A stretch of DNA of 64,000 bases from Brevibacillus laterosporus. GTDB taxonomy: Bacteria; Bacillota; Bacilli; Brevibacillales; Brevibacillaceae. Numbering within the stretch: position 1 is the first letter of the stretch; each line of letters starts with the position of its first letter. The notes under the pieces are model-generated. The model worked only from the letters and a program-made list of their open reading frames with translations. It had not been told where the DNA came from and ran no database searches. Positions 1-9,321 of the stretch are shown here, in pieces. A program made the translations under genes and the position numbers. The stretch spans positions 4,520,001 through 4,584,000 of the forward strand of contig CP033464.1 of the NCBI GenBank assembly GCA_007833815.1. The letters run 5' to 3'.

Positions 1-1
1 T

Positions 2-310
2 CATATTAAAGATCAGGTTGTTAACAATCCCAAGTTACGTGATGCGGATATCTCATTGGGTACTGTTTCAGATGGAACAAAAGCTGGAAAGCTAAATGCA
101 GAGTATCGTTCATTTACCATTGGAAAATATGAATCCAATTATTATGAAGAGGAAGTTCCCCATGAACTCAATCGAATTCCTAAAGGATATATTATTGTGC
201 GAAGCGATAAACCTGTACGGATATATGATGGCTATTCTCTATGGACTGATAAAAAGATTTTCATACGTGGGGATAATCCAAACACCAAAGTTACAATTAT
301 GATTTTCTAA
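2..310 (+). CDS. Phage structural protein, 3' part only
   Basis: The reading frame is open from the first full codon of the window to a TAA at 308-310, so the gene begins upstream. The visible 102 residues are hydrophilic and beta-rich and end in KVTIMIF. A TTG at 56 is only an internal codon. It lies 12 bases before the next tail gene on the same strand, and everything downstream is tail or baseplate, so a tail or neck protein is inferred from position. I do not recognise the family. Confidence 0.6.
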   Translation, partial: HIKDQVVNNPKLRDADISLGTVSDGTKAGKLNAEYRSFTIGKYESNYYEEEVPHELNRIPKGYIIVRSDKPVRIYDGYSLWTDKKIFIRGDNPNTKVTIMIF

Positions 311-322
311 GGGGGATGTTGA

Positions 323-964
323 GTGAAATGGAATGATTTACGTTTAATTCGTGGCAGTCGCACCTCCCCTATTTTTAGCATTGCAAAAGATACTGGTAGT
401 GGGTACTCCTTGATTAATTGGAATGAAACATCTCCAATTGGCTCAAAAACCTATATTGAAACTAATGTTTCTTATGATGGTGGTCTTAATTGGCAAGGAT
501 GGAGAAAGGTAAAAGGTAACTCTCCTCTACCAAATTTTAAAATCGATACTAATTCAAAGTCTACTGTTTTTCAATATCGTTATGTAGCTATTTCTGAAAC
601 AAGTGCATCCCTCCCCCTCCTCCATGATTTCACTTTAACTGTTACTCCCACCTATCTTTTTCTAAGCAATGGCGATATTCCTTGTAAACCAGAAATATGG
701 ATTGAAAAGATTGGTGATGGAGATTTTAGCATCATTAACAAATCAAATAAGAATCTTGAGTTTTCCTTTAAAGATATTAAAGATAAGGAAAAGCTATATA
801 TTGATTGTGAAAGAGAACATATCGAGACAGATATCTACAATGTTTACCGTTACGATAACTTTAATAATCAGTATTTAGAGCTTGTTCGTGGACGAAACAT
901 TCTAGAATTTAAAGGAAGTTTCAAAGTAAGGTTCAGATATGAATTTAAAACTAGTCAGGGATAA
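323..964 (+). CDS. Phage tail protein, possibly distal-tail (Dit) related
   Basis: A GTG start at 323 sits 7 bases after a GGGGG ribosome site at 311-315. The 213 residues are beta-rich, with a central stretch describing displacement-type motifs (YIETNVSYDGGLNWQGW) often seen in phage tail and baseplate proteins. It lies directly before the long tail-tip gene, where siphophages carry the distal tail protein. The role is inferred from position and composition; no catalytic motif is visible. Confidence 0.5.
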   Translation: MKWNDLRLIRGSRTSPIFSIAKDTGSGYSLINWNETSPIGSKTYIETNVSYDGGLNWQGWRKVKGNSPLPNFKIDTNSKSTVFQYRYVAISETSASLPLLHDFTLTVTPTYLFLSNGDIPCKPEIWIEKIGDGDFSIINKSNKNLEFSFKDIKDKEKLYIDCEREHIETDIYNVYRYDNFNNQYLELVRGRNILEFKGSFKVRFRYEFKTSQG

Positions 965-991
965 GGAGGCACCTATCTGTCTATTGATATC

Positions 992-3900
992 ATGCAAATG
1001 GGGAAAATCGATTTCGATAAAAAACCTGTTCAACCTGAGATTTTTCTCGCTAAACCAAATCGCAAAATAATTGCAAAGTTAACAGAAGCTCACAACATCG
1101 TTTTTACCTCTCGCCTTGGCTCTCTTAATGAGTTAACCTTTGATATCCCCTATGAACGTGAAATTCACCATCAAAACAAGCGTAATCCCAATATAGATCA
1201 ATTACGACATCGTTTTTTGCTTAAGTTCGTAAAAGGTAATTATGAAGAATGGTTTATTATTGATGTTCCAACTGGAACAATGAATGAAAAAGGTGATGTG
1301 AAACAAATCCATGCTTTTTCTTTGGGATATGAACTTACAGACAAAAATGTACGGGAATACAAGGAAATTTCTGTATCCGCATCTGCTGTGCTATTAGACG
1401 CATTAAGAGGAACTATTTGGAATATTGGATATGTTGATGCAGAGTTCGATTTAAAGTTCCGCTCCTTTGAAATAACCTCCACTACTGTTTTAGATTTTGT
1501 CTATGAGATTGCTAAAACTTTTAATGCACTTATTGTATGGGACACAAAGAAAAGGCAAATTAATCTTTACAAACACGAGAATCTTGGTAATAACAAAGGC
1601 TTAAAGTTTTCTTATGGTCGTTATTTAAAAACTTTAGAGAAAGAAATACAGCCAGATGAAATGGTTACTCGCCTAAAAGTATTTGGGAAAGATAATCTTT
1701 CAATTCAAAGAGTAAATCCGACTGGTAGTAACTACATAGAAAACTTTGGCTATTTCATGTTCCCCTTTTACCGTGATGAAAAAAGAAACGTCATTTCGCA
1801 TAGTTATTATATGTCAGATGAATTATGTCATGCCATTCTTGATTATGTGAAATTGATAGAAGATCATAAAGATGAATTTAAAAAATACCTAACTGAAAAA
1901 GAAGGATATCAAAAAATATTACTTGCTGAGAAAGCCACATTGGTAAAGTTAGAAAATGAATTGCAGGTAATTTTGGACAACTTATTTGTTGCACAAACTA
2001 CCTTACAACCTGATGAATTTTATCAAGCCCAAAAAGCCAGTAAACTTCAAGATATCACCAACCAAAAAGCAGTACTTAGAAGAATAGAAAGTTTGATTGC
2101 AACTGTAGATTCTAAGATTAACACTCTTAAAGACAAGATTTCTGTTGAAAAAAACTTTACTTCAGAGCTAATTAAAGAGCGCAATCAATATATCATTGAA
2201 AAAGAATGGGTCAATGAACAAATTATCGATGATAAAGATTTGTACGATGCTGGTATTAAAGTATTTGAGGAATTTGCAAAGCCAAAGACTGTAATAAACA
2301 TGGACATTGTAAACTTCTTCGAAATCATTGAGGAGCAACGCAACTGGGATAAGCTCAATATTGGTGATACAGTGACGATTCAATATGAAAAGCTTGATGT
2401 TAATGTAACTGCAAAAATCACTGAAATGGAATTTAATTTTGAAGATGCTAATATTAAACTTACTATCGCAAATGTGAATGACATCGAAACAAATGAAGAT
2501 AAGTTCATTAAGTCCCTTTATAAATCTATTTCTACCTCTACTAAAGTAGATATGAGCAAATACAAATGGGACAAGTATGAACACGATCTTGGCGATGTAA
2601 GTAAAATCATTCAGAACATGTATGACTATGTGAAAGAACAGCTTACAATGGCTTTTAATGAGACTGTGATTATTGACCGATCTGGGATTACAATTATTGA
2701 TCCTAATGACCCTCTCACCTTTCTTCGTGCCACACACGGTTGTTTAGCGATCACTAATGACGGTGGTAATACATATAAACATGCTATTACAGGTATTGGA
2801 ATTGTTGGTGAACGGATTTACGGACGTATCATCACTGGTGAGCGTGTTGTTGTCGGTGATCCTGATGGCATACTTGAAATCCGCGGAAACAAAATGGTTA
2901 TTACTGATCGAAACAAACGTGAGGTTATGTGGTTTGGGCTTTATGATACTAAGCCTGATCGCTTTGGTGTTAAGCTTGAAAATGATATTAATCAAGTCAT
3001 CATGGATAGAGATGACGGATTTACCATCACACGCAAAAAGGGAACAGAATGGCATAAGATTTTATGGTTAGACACGAATGGCATTATCCACTCTGAAGGT
3101 CTTGTTACCAAAAACATCAAGATATTCTCTGATAAAAACGAAATTCTATTGGATGCAGAAGCAGGTATTATCGACCTTCGACCTATTAATGGTCACTTAG
3201 GACAAAATATTACCCTTAGTACTAAAGATGGTATTTGTGTTACTCGTGGAAATGAATTGAATCGTATTTGGCTGAACGCTGATTTAGGCATTGCCATTGA
3301 AAAGAAAAAGGAAGGTCGCTGGTTCAAAACCTTCTATGTAGATTTAGATGGAAGGTTGGTTGCTGAGGAATTAGTTGCCAAGAAACTAACGATTGTTAAC
3401 GCCAGAGGGGAAATCCTCTTAGATGAGGATGCGCTCAACTTTGATTTTACGACTCTTGATTCTATTATCTTAGATGATGTTATTATATCCTCTGAAAAAG
3501 TAACTCTCCTTAATCAAGTTCGCTCCTTACAACAAACATATCAAACTCTACTTTCCCAAATTGACACCTACCTTGGTAAAGTATTTACAGATAGAGAAAA
3601 AAGTTATCCCGAATTGGACAAAGCAAAACGTGCATTGGAAACTGCAAAAAGCAATCTTGTAGCCAAATATAATCGATTAATCTCTTATGTAACTCCTGTC
3701 TTTATCGATATGAATAAATCTACGAGTATCACAAAAGACTTGCATTCAAATCGTACCGAATTTTATCAAGTCTTTAAGGATTATCATGATGCAGCAACGT
3801 CCGCAAGGAATTCTCTTGAGAACTTTTTAGAAAAAAGCTCTCTTCAGCTTGGGCGAGATTATAATAACGTTGTTATTGATGCTGAAAATGGCATCACTGT

Positions 3901-4828
3901 CACTCGTGGAGACAATCTAGTAAAAACCACCCTAAATGCTACAGAAGGTATTAAAATTGAACGTAAAGAAGGTGGCTCATGGGAAAAGAAATTCTACGTA
4001 GATACGAATGGGATTTTATATGCAGAAGACTTGGTTGCCAAACGTCTCATACTTCTTGGTGGTGAATCTGGGGAGGATTTAATTCTTGATGCAAATACAA
4101 AGTTTCTAGACTTAAACCAATTTGATAAAATCGTAGGTAATATACAGGCAGAAAACATTACAGCTAAGGTAATCACAGCAGATCAAGGTTTTATAGCTGA
4201 TCTATGTGTTAATCAACTAAAAACAATCAATCCTTCTGCTGAAACAGGTACACGCAACTACATCCACATCCACGATCAATATATTAAATGGATAACAGGT
4301 CAAGCTACAGGAAGCACACAAGCCACCAACAGAAATGGTGATTTACTCTACTGGCTTGACTCTGATCGCTCTTCTACTACAATAGAGGATACTGGTTATC
4401 CAGTTGAAGCCTACACCTATGATGAATTAATAAAAATGCAGATTTATTTTAATGGTGACGATCCTTCTGCTTATCCAATTATTGAAATGGGTGCTGGTTC
4501 GGGTAAGGGTCAAGCAGAGAAAGCTTGGATTTATAAAGACACAGATAAATTCGCTATTGACTACTACACATCCTCTTCATCAGGACAAGGGAAACGCAGT
4601 ATAGTATTAAGCAATGATGAAATCAACATTTCTTCAAATGTTGGAGCAGCACAAACATCATTAAAAATGACAAACAATGAAATCGAAATTAAATTACAAG
4701 GATCAGGAATGAGTTCTATTAAAATGGAGTCTAATGGCAATATAAAATTACAATCTCTATCTGGAAGTTACATTGAACTTGGTCGTGATGTTCGCATTGT
4801 ATCTGCTGGTAATCTGTACCTAAATTAA
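992..4828 (+). CDS. Phage tail-tip / minor structural protein (Tal-like)
   Basis: A 1278-residue protein. The N-terminal 350 or so residues resemble the phage minor structural protein N-terminal region (prophage endopeptidase tail family), which forms the tail tip and reaches the cell wall. A coiled coil lies around residues 290-410. After it come three similar blocks with the pattern GIxIExKxxxxWxKxFYVDxxGxLxAExLVAKxL (around residues 690, 770 and 990), then a beta-rich C-terminus. The ATG at 992 is 22 bases from the AAGGAGG at 963-969, so a CTG at 977 or ATT at 983 may be the true start. It is followed by the lipoprotein gene. Confidence 0.75.
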   Translation: MQMGKIDFDKKPVQPEIFLAKPNRKIIAKLTEAHNIVFTSRLGSLNELTFDIPYEREIHHQNKRNPNIDQLRHRFLLKFVKGNYEEWFIIDVPTGTMNEKGDVKQIHAFSLGYELTDKNVREYKEISVSASAVLLDALRGTIWNIGYVDAEFDLKFRSFEITSTTVLDFVYEIAKTFNALIVWDTKKRQINLYKHENLGNNKGLKFSYGRYLKTLEKEIQPDEMVTRLKVFGKDNLSIQRVNPTGSNYIENFGYFMFPFYRDEKRNVISHSYYMSDELCHAILDYVKLIEDHKDEFKKYLTEKEGYQKILLAEKATLVKLENELQVILDNLFVAQTTLQPDEFYQAQKASKLQDITNQKAVLRRIESLIATVDSKINTLKDKISVEKNFTSELIKERNQYIIEKEWVNEQIIDDKDLYDAGIKVFEEFAKPKTVINMDIVNFFEIIEEQRNWDKLNIGDTVTIQYEKLDVNVTAKITEMEFNFEDANIKLTIANVNDIETNEDKFIKSLYKSISTSTKVDMSKYKWDKYEHDLGDVSKIIQNMYDYVKEQLTMAFNETVIIDRSGITIIDPNDPLTFLRATHGCLAITNDGGNTYKHAITGIGIVGERIYGRIITGERVVVGDPDGILEIRGNKMVITDRNKREVMWFGLYDTKPDRFGVKLENDINQVIMDRDDGFTITRKKGTEWHKILWLDTNGIIHSEGLVTKNIKIFSDKNEILLDAEAGIIDLRPINGHLGQNITLSTKDGICVTRGNELNRIWLNADLGIAIEKKKEGRWFKTFYVDLDGRLVAEELVAKKLTIVNARGEILLDEDALNFDFTTLDSIILDDVIISSEKVTLLNQVRSLQQTYQTLLSQIDTYLGKVFTDREKSYPELDKAKRALETAKSNLVAKYNRLISYVTPVFIDMNKSTSITKDLHSNRTEFYQVFKDYHDAATSARNSLENFLEKSSLQLGRDYNNVVIDAENGITVTRGDNLVKTTLNATEGIKIERKEGGSWEKKFYVDTNGILYAEDLVAKRLILLGGESGEDLILDANTKFLDLNQFDKIVGNIQAENITAKVITADQGFIADLCVNQLKTINPSAETGTRNYIHIHDQYIKWITGQATGSTQATNRNGDLLYWLDSDRSSTTIEDTGYPVEAYTYDELIKMQIYFNGDDPSAYPIIEMGAGSGKGQAEKAWIYKDTDKFAIDYYTSSSSGQGKRSIVLSNDEINISSNVGAAQTSLKMTNNEIEIKLQGSGMSSIKMESNGNIKLQSLSGSYIELGRDVRIVSAGNLYLN

Positions 4829-4907
4829 AAATCTTTAGTAATCTAACCGATATAGATACTAACAAATATTTACACAAAGTTTATTTACAATGTAAAGGAG
4901 CTATCAT

Positions 4908-5759
4908 ATGAAAAAATATTTGTTAGCCCTCTTTTTGATACTAAGTTTGAGCGCCTGTAGCAACACGCAATCAGAACCTCTTTTGATTAATGAAAGTAGC
5001 ACTGATAACCCAATTTCTCAAATTAATGAGAAAGAAGAAGCTAATAAAGAACTTGAGAATATATATCAACTAATATCTGATAAAGATTATTTGCAAGCTG
5101 AAAAACTTTTAAACAACTCTAAGTTCTATGAATATAGAGGTGAGTATAAAACACTTTCTAACTTTAAGAATGCAATGCGTGCTAAAGACAATTTTGAGGA
5201 AGAATCAAAAAGGTTTAAATATATGGGAGTCCCTCTAGCTTTAATACCAAATAGCTATTCGGATTTCCATAAAGATGAAATTCTGAAAGAAAAAAAATCT
5301 TTTCAAAACGAGATGAACACACTAATAAAAAATGGGAAGATTGATATTTTGATTGAAGCCTTCCGTGAAACAAAGGATAAAATACCAAATTCAATCTACC
5401 ATTATTTAAGTTTCGTTAAAAAAGAAAAAAGTAACATCGTGGAAGCTACACAGCATTTATATGAGATTCCTGAAGAATATGATAGTTATTATATAGATGA
5501 GATAAAACTTGCATGGAAGAAGTATAAAATCGTACCCTCATCAATTACTCAAAGTAAAAATACGGTATCTTCTTCCCTATCAACTATTCTAACACCCACT
5601 ATCGGAATGACTAAAGAAGAGGTGCTAAATTCTACATGGGGAAAACCAAATAACATTAATAAAACAACTACCGCTAATGGAGTACATGAACAATGGGTTT
5701 ATTCCATTAAAAAGTACATTTATTTCGATAATGGCTATGTGACAACTATTCAAGAATGA
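4908..5759 (+). CDS. Prophage-encoded lipoprotein with SmpA/OmlA-like C-terminus
   Basis: ATG preceded by AAAGGAG. The N-terminus has a short positive region, a hydrophobic stretch and a lipobox LSAC near residue 17, so a lipidated surface protein is predicted. The middle is charged and helical. The last 55 residues (IGMTKEEVLNSTWGKP to YIYFDNGYVTTIQ) resemble the SmpA/OmlA/BLIP-like fold. It sits inside the tail operon in the same direction. Phage lipoproteins expressed from such positions can block infection by related phages, but that role here is inference. Confidence 0.6.
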   Translation: MKKYLLALFLILSLSACSNTQSEPLLINESSTDNPISQINEKEEANKELENIYQLISDKDYLQAEKLLNNSKFYEYRGEYKTLSNFKNAMRAKDNFEEESKRFKYMGVPLALIPNSYSDFHKDEILKEKKSFQNEMNTLIKNGKIDILIEAFRETKDKIPNSIYHYLSFVKKEKSNIVEATQHLYEIPEEYDSYYIDEIKLAWKKYKIVPSSITQSKNTVSSSLSTILTPTIGMTKEEVLNSTWGKPNNINKTTTANGVHEQWVYSIKKYIYFDNGYVTTIQE

Positions 5760-5766
5760 TATCAGT

Positions 5767-5790
5767 CCTTCACTTGAGGGGCTTTTTTAT
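5767..5790 (+). terminator. Weak terminator after lipoprotein gene
   Basis: CCTTC and GAGGG pair around a 4-base loop and are followed by GCTTTTTTAT. The stem is short, so partial read-through into the PAAR-like gene is likely. Confidence 0.45.
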
Positions 5791-5795
5791 TAGGA

Positions 5796-6242
5796 GTGAT
5801 TATTATTCCCCTATTAGCATTTGAAGGTAGTAAAACAAGAGATGTTACAGCTAACGACATTCGATATCAAATATGGAATCCTTGTATTACACAAATTTGT
5901 AACGATGCGGGCTGTGTATGTGTCGGTGGTTATGAAAATCATACTGGTTCATCCACTGTCAAAGGTGTCGTTCAAGCTTCAAGCAATAAAGTATATGTAA
6001 ATGGTCAAAAGGTTGCTAAACTAAATGATTCTGTTAAAGAAACCGAGCAGACACACATTCCAAGCAATGCAGTTAATGTAAGCAATCATGAGGGTGGCAC
6101 AGGCAAAATTATCGTTGGCAATAGTAATCGTGTTTATGTTGAAGGTGTACTAGCAGCTATCGTTGGAAGTCAAGTAAAAACCCACACCTCTCCTTCTACC
6201 GTTATAGAAACTGGTTGCAAAAATGTATATGTCGGCTCCTAA
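5796..6242 (+). CDS. PAAR-like tail-spike tip protein
   Basis: About 148 residues with two Gly/Val-rich hairpin units (SSNKVYVNGQKVAKLND and NSNRVYVEGVLAAIVGS) and a final cKNVYVGS strand, the pattern of PAAR-like domains that cap spikes of contractile injection machines. Four cysteines cluster at NPCITQICNDAGCVC and may bind metal. The GTG at 5796 overlaps the AGGAG ribosome site at 5792-5796 and cannot use it. An ATT at 5802 or 5805 is correctly spaced, so the true start is probably non-canonical. It precedes the baseplate/fibre gene. Confidence 0.6.
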   Translation: MIIIPLLAFEGSKTRDVTANDIRYQIWNPCITQICNDAGCVCVGGYENHTGSSTVKGVVQASSNKVYVNGQKVAKLNDSVKETEQTHIPSNAVNVSNHEGGTGKIIVGNSNRVYVEGVLAAIVGSQVKTHTSPSTVIETGCKNVYVGS

Positions 6243-6259
6243 AGAAAGGAGGTAATTAA

Positions 6260-7462
6260 TTGCCCTTTCAGTTTGATTACAATGACCCCATTCTTATTAC
6301 ATGGAGAGAGGGGAATGAATTAGATCCCTATGTTGATAGGACAGAGATACTAAAGATTATCAATAATCGTGTAGTATTAACAGAAATTCCTGCTGAGTTT
6401 CATCGTGTACAAATTCCCAATTATGCGGAGCTTGATCAACGTAAGCCAGACTCCAAACCTATTCCGTTAGAAGATGAGTTTATTGTCACCTATTACAATG
6501 GTATTGTTACTTTTCATCCTTCTCAAGAAGGTAAAACTGTTGCTGTTACCTATAAAGGAAGAGGGATGATTCAATATCCTGCCTGTCGAATCTACTCACA
6601 TAATCCCAATAGTGATGTTGTGGAAAATTTACAGCATATCATTGATACAGCTCTAATTAGAATAATTGAAGTGGAAGATTCTATAGACAAAGCTCTTGAA
6701 GCTGCCAAAAATGCTAACATGGCTGCCGAAGGGGCTTTTTTTGCTGCCAATCGAGCGAATCAAGCAACTGAAATGGCTCTATCAGCCTCAGATAAGGCAA
6801 TCAAAGCTGGTGATAATGCAGATGAAAAAGCTGATTTAGCTTATAAGGCTGCTATGACTACTCGCCTAATCTGGTTAAAGCCAGTTGATAAATATGAGGA
6901 TATTTCCTTAGTCTACCCCAATCCTGAAATCGGTTCTACCACAATGGTTTTAAGTACGGGTAGTCGATATCGATATGAAGGTGATGGCAATTGGAAAGAA
7001 ATTGACAACTACACTAGAGGCTCAATCCCATTAGTAAATGAAAAGATAGATGGTCTTATGTCTTCAGATGATTTTAACTTGATGCATGATAAACTACAAA
7101 ACAGATCCATTCATTTTGTCATTCCCACAATCATAACGGATGGAGTGCAAAAAATTATTACCTCTATTCCTTTCGATTGTAAGATTAAATCTATAAAGGC
7201 AATATGCAATAAGCCTTCCAGTGCCTCCCCTACTCATATATTTATTGAAAAAATATCAGGTAGTGACTTTGGTACTCATAGTGAATGGGAGAAAATAACC
7301 GATCTACCTATTCAATTCAAAACAGACCATTATTCAGCCTTTATTCCTCCCCTGTTAATTAGTGAGATAAAAAAGGATGATGTATTGCGTTTATTTGTAG
7401 AAGCTGACAAATTCGATCCTCTACAAGAAGGGATTTCAATACAAATTGATGTTGTTTTATAA
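6260..7462 (+). CDS. Phage baseplate/tail-fibre protein with coiled coil
   Basis: TTG start 8 bases after a GGAGG site. Residues 1-120 form a compact beta domain. Residues about 130-200 are an Ala-rich heptad region (EAAKNANMAAEGAFFAANRA) typical of trimeric phage fibres or upper-baseplate proteins. A short domain around residues 205-250 (TRLIWLKPVDKYEDI, GSRYRYEGDGNWKEID) resembles fibre connector modules. The C-terminal 120 residues are beta-rich and may be a receptor-binding head. Position after the tail tip supports a receptor-binding role; no enzyme motif is visible. Confidence 0.6.
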   Translation: MPFQFDYNDPILITWREGNELDPYVDRTEILKIINNRVVLTEIPAEFHRVQIPNYAELDQRKPDSKPIPLEDEFIVTYYNGIVTFHPSQEGKTVAVTYKGRGMIQYPACRIYSHNPNSDVVENLQHIIDTALIRIIEVEDSIDKALEAAKNANMAAEGAFFAANRANQATEMALSASDKAIKAGDNADEKADLAYKAAMTTRLIWLKPVDKYEDISLVYPNPEIGSTTMVLSTGSRYRYEGDGNWKEIDNYTRGSIPLVNEKIDGLMSSDDFNLMHDKLQNRSIHFVIPTIITDGVQKIITSIPFDCKIKSIKAICNKPSSASPTHIFIEKISGSDFGTHSEWEKITDLPIQFKTDHYSAFIPPLLISEIKKDDVLRLFVEADKFDPLQEGISIQIDVVL

Positions 7463-7486
7463 AATAATTTTAATGGAGGTTTACAT

Positions 7487-7960
7487 ATGGCAGAACCATT
7501 AATTAGCTGGTATTCACAGGACAATACATTAGATTTAGCTGCTAATGGCGGTTGGAAAATAGGAACTATTAATGCAGGAGATACTTCTCCACAATTAGGG
7601 GTACTACTTTGGAATAACAGGGGTGGCACATCGGCTGTATCAGATATGAACGACTGCACTCTCACTACAGTAGATACTCAGGGTGGCTCTAATAGTCCTG
7701 TTGTTACAGGTAAATGGGTTTCCACTAAAGTGGTATCTATGTCTGAAGTTAATTTCACTGCAATTGGTGGCAATCAATCAACTAAAAAGATCAAGGCTAG
7801 TGGTCAAGAAGACGGTACTATTGCTGGAGCTGTAAATGATGCAGTTAAAGAAAACTCAAAGGCAAACTTTGCTGAATTTATTCTCCAAGCCACTCCCCCA
7901 CTAAATGCCCCTGCTGGCACTTTTAATTTTAACGTGCGAGTTTCTTATACGTTCACCTAA
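7487..7960 (+). CDS. Phage tail-associated beta-sandwich protein
   Basis: ATG with an ideal GGAGG ribosome site. The 157 residues are Gly/Thr/Ser-rich with alternating hydrophobic residues, ending NFNVRVSYTFT, consistent with an Ig- or jelly-roll-like domain. It has no signal peptide. It lies between the fibre protein and further adhesin-like genes, and a terminator follows at 7998. The high Gly/Thr content suggests abundant expression as a structural or decoration protein, which is inference. Confidence 0.5.
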   Translation: MAEPLISWYSQDNTLDLAANGGWKIGTINAGDTSPQLGVLLWNNRGGTSAVSDMNDCTLTTVDTQGGSNSPVVTGKWVSTKVVSMSEVNFTAIGGNQSTKKIKASGQEDGTIAGAVNDAVKENSKANFAEFILQATPPLNAPAGTFNFNVRVSYTFT

Positions 7961-7997
7961 TAAAAAAGATATTTCATTATATATAAAATAACCTATG

Positions 7998-8030
7998 GGC
8001 TGTTTCTCAATTTGAGTGACAGCCTTTTTA
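7998..8030 (+). terminator. Intra-operon terminator
   Basis: GGCTGT (7998-8003) pairs with ACAGCC, followed by TTTTTAT. It separates the 7487-7960 gene from the next three genes. A TTG inside this hairpin is not a credible start for the next gene. Confidence 0.7.
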
Positions 8031-8047
8031 TATCGGAGGTCAATACA

Positions 8048-8647
8048 ATGTTATCTCACATTATCCCCTACTCTCCTGTGTCACAAAGGGAATTCATCTG
8101 GTTGGCAGAATACACAGATGGCACTCATCTATCAGAATTTGATTTTAATACAAAACAAGAAAATGATTTTTACTCTATAGATAAAAAGGCTGCTGTTCGT
8201 TTTGGATTAATCGGTCATGGACATAAGCTTTACTATGAAACATTTGGTGGTCATTTTAAATTAGGAAATGGACAAATTGATCTGGTCTATAAGTCTGGAG
8301 AAAAAGAATATCCACTAACAGGACACAATGAGTTTTATCAGGATTTGATTACTTTTAAGAGAGCTGAGGCAGAAATAGACTTGTTAAATAGCTCTGGAGA
8401 ATTAAGCCCTGTTATCACAGAATATGTGTTTGGGTATAAGCATAAATTACAATTCGAAGATATTTCTTTTCATATAAAAGTTTTAGTTGGATTATCTGAA
8501 AAATCCCCTGCCCTCACTCTTCGATTAGTTTCAAATAGAGATGTGGAAGGTAGTGTTGGAATTAAGCTTAATGGGAAAATCGTAAGTGAATCGGTTTCAA
8601 ACCTCACCAAAGAAGCTAGTCAAGAATTTAACTGGGAGATGAATTAA
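8048..8647 (+). CDS. Phage protein of unknown function
   Basis: The ATG at 8048 follows CGGAGG, which fixes the start; an upstream TTG lies inside a terminator hairpin. The 199 residues are mostly beta, with motifs such as WLAEYTDGTHLSEFD and AAVRFGLIGHGHKLYYETFGG. The first resembles openings of small phage accessory tail proteins. The stop codon abuts the ATG of the next gene, so the two are likely translationally coupled. I do not recognise a family. Confidence 0.55.
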   Translation: MLSHIIPYSPVSQREFIWLAEYTDGTHLSEFDFNTKQENDFYSIDKKAAVRFGLIGHGHKLYYETFGGHFKLGNGQIDLVYKSGEKEYPLTGHNEFYQDLITFKRAEAEIDLLNSSGELSPVITEYVFGYKHKLQFEDISFHIKVLVGLSEKSPALTLRLVSNRDVEGSVGIKLNGKIVSESVSNLTKEASQEFNWEMN

Positions 8648-9310
8648 ATGCCAAAGATTGGAGAACAACTTTTAAAACCTGAAGATGGTTGGAAAAGAAT
8701 TGATGATACTAATCCGAATATCCATTATCTACCTGATTCTGGCTACTGGAACTCTAATAACATCGAAGAACATTATAATTCAACATGTAGGTATTCTTCT
8801 AATAATGGTGTATCTTATGCTTTTATACTTAGAGGAGATAGATTCCGTATAATTTCTGGAATCGGCAACGACTACTCTGAAGAGTGTCTAGTAAAGATAA
8901 ATGGAAAATTTATAGACTCTTTTTCTATGTATAGTTCTGTAACCCAGTTTCAGACTCTTGTATATGAAAAAAATAATTTAAGATCGGGAGTTTATGTAGT
9001 TGAAATTTTCAACAACACATCTTCAAAAATTGGTCTAGATGCAATTGATGTAGGCTTTGATGGAGATATTATACTTCCTAATTCTACTGTTAAAGCATCT
9101 GCAAATTTTAAAGAAAAAGATTTATTGATGCCAAGAAATACTAAATATGATTACGAATTTAAAATTTTACCATCTCAGTCAATTCAAATATCTCATAAAA
9201 GAAAGTTAGTTCCCTCTGATAAAAGTCAAGTAAAAACTGGGATTGTTTACAAATCAACAATTGACTTGGAAAATTGGGAAAATATTAATGCAATCAATTT
9301 TAGCTATTGA
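8648..9310 (+). CDS. Phage tail protein with carbohydrate-binding-like jelly roll
   Basis: Starts directly after the previous stop, with its ribosome site GGGAG inside the upstream gene. Residues about 15-140 (WKRIDDTNPNIHYLPDSGYW, then RGDRFRIISG and LRSGVYVVEIFNNTSSKIGL) resemble the jelly-roll modules found in glycan-binding tail proteins. The C-terminus is another small beta segment. Together with the RCC1 and DNRLRE genes it looks like part of an adhesion set. The match is by pattern only. Confidence 0.5.
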   Translation: MPKIGEQLLKPEDGWKRIDDTNPNIHYLPDSGYWNSNNIEEHYNSTCRYSSNNGVSYAFILRGDRFRIISGIGNDYSEECLVKINGKFIDSFSMYSSVTQFQTLVYEKNNLRSGVYVVEIFNNTSSKIGLDAIDVGFDGDIILPNSTVKASANFKEKDLLMPRNTKYDYEFKILPSQSIQISHKRKLVPSDKSQVKTGIVYKSTIDLENWENINAINFSY

Positions 9311-9321
9311 GGTGAAACAAT

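Noticed and set aside
2168-2737. 189-codon minus-strand frame inside the tail-tip gene
   Set aside because: Fully antisense to a well supported coding region, no ribosome site, composition typical of a shadow frame.
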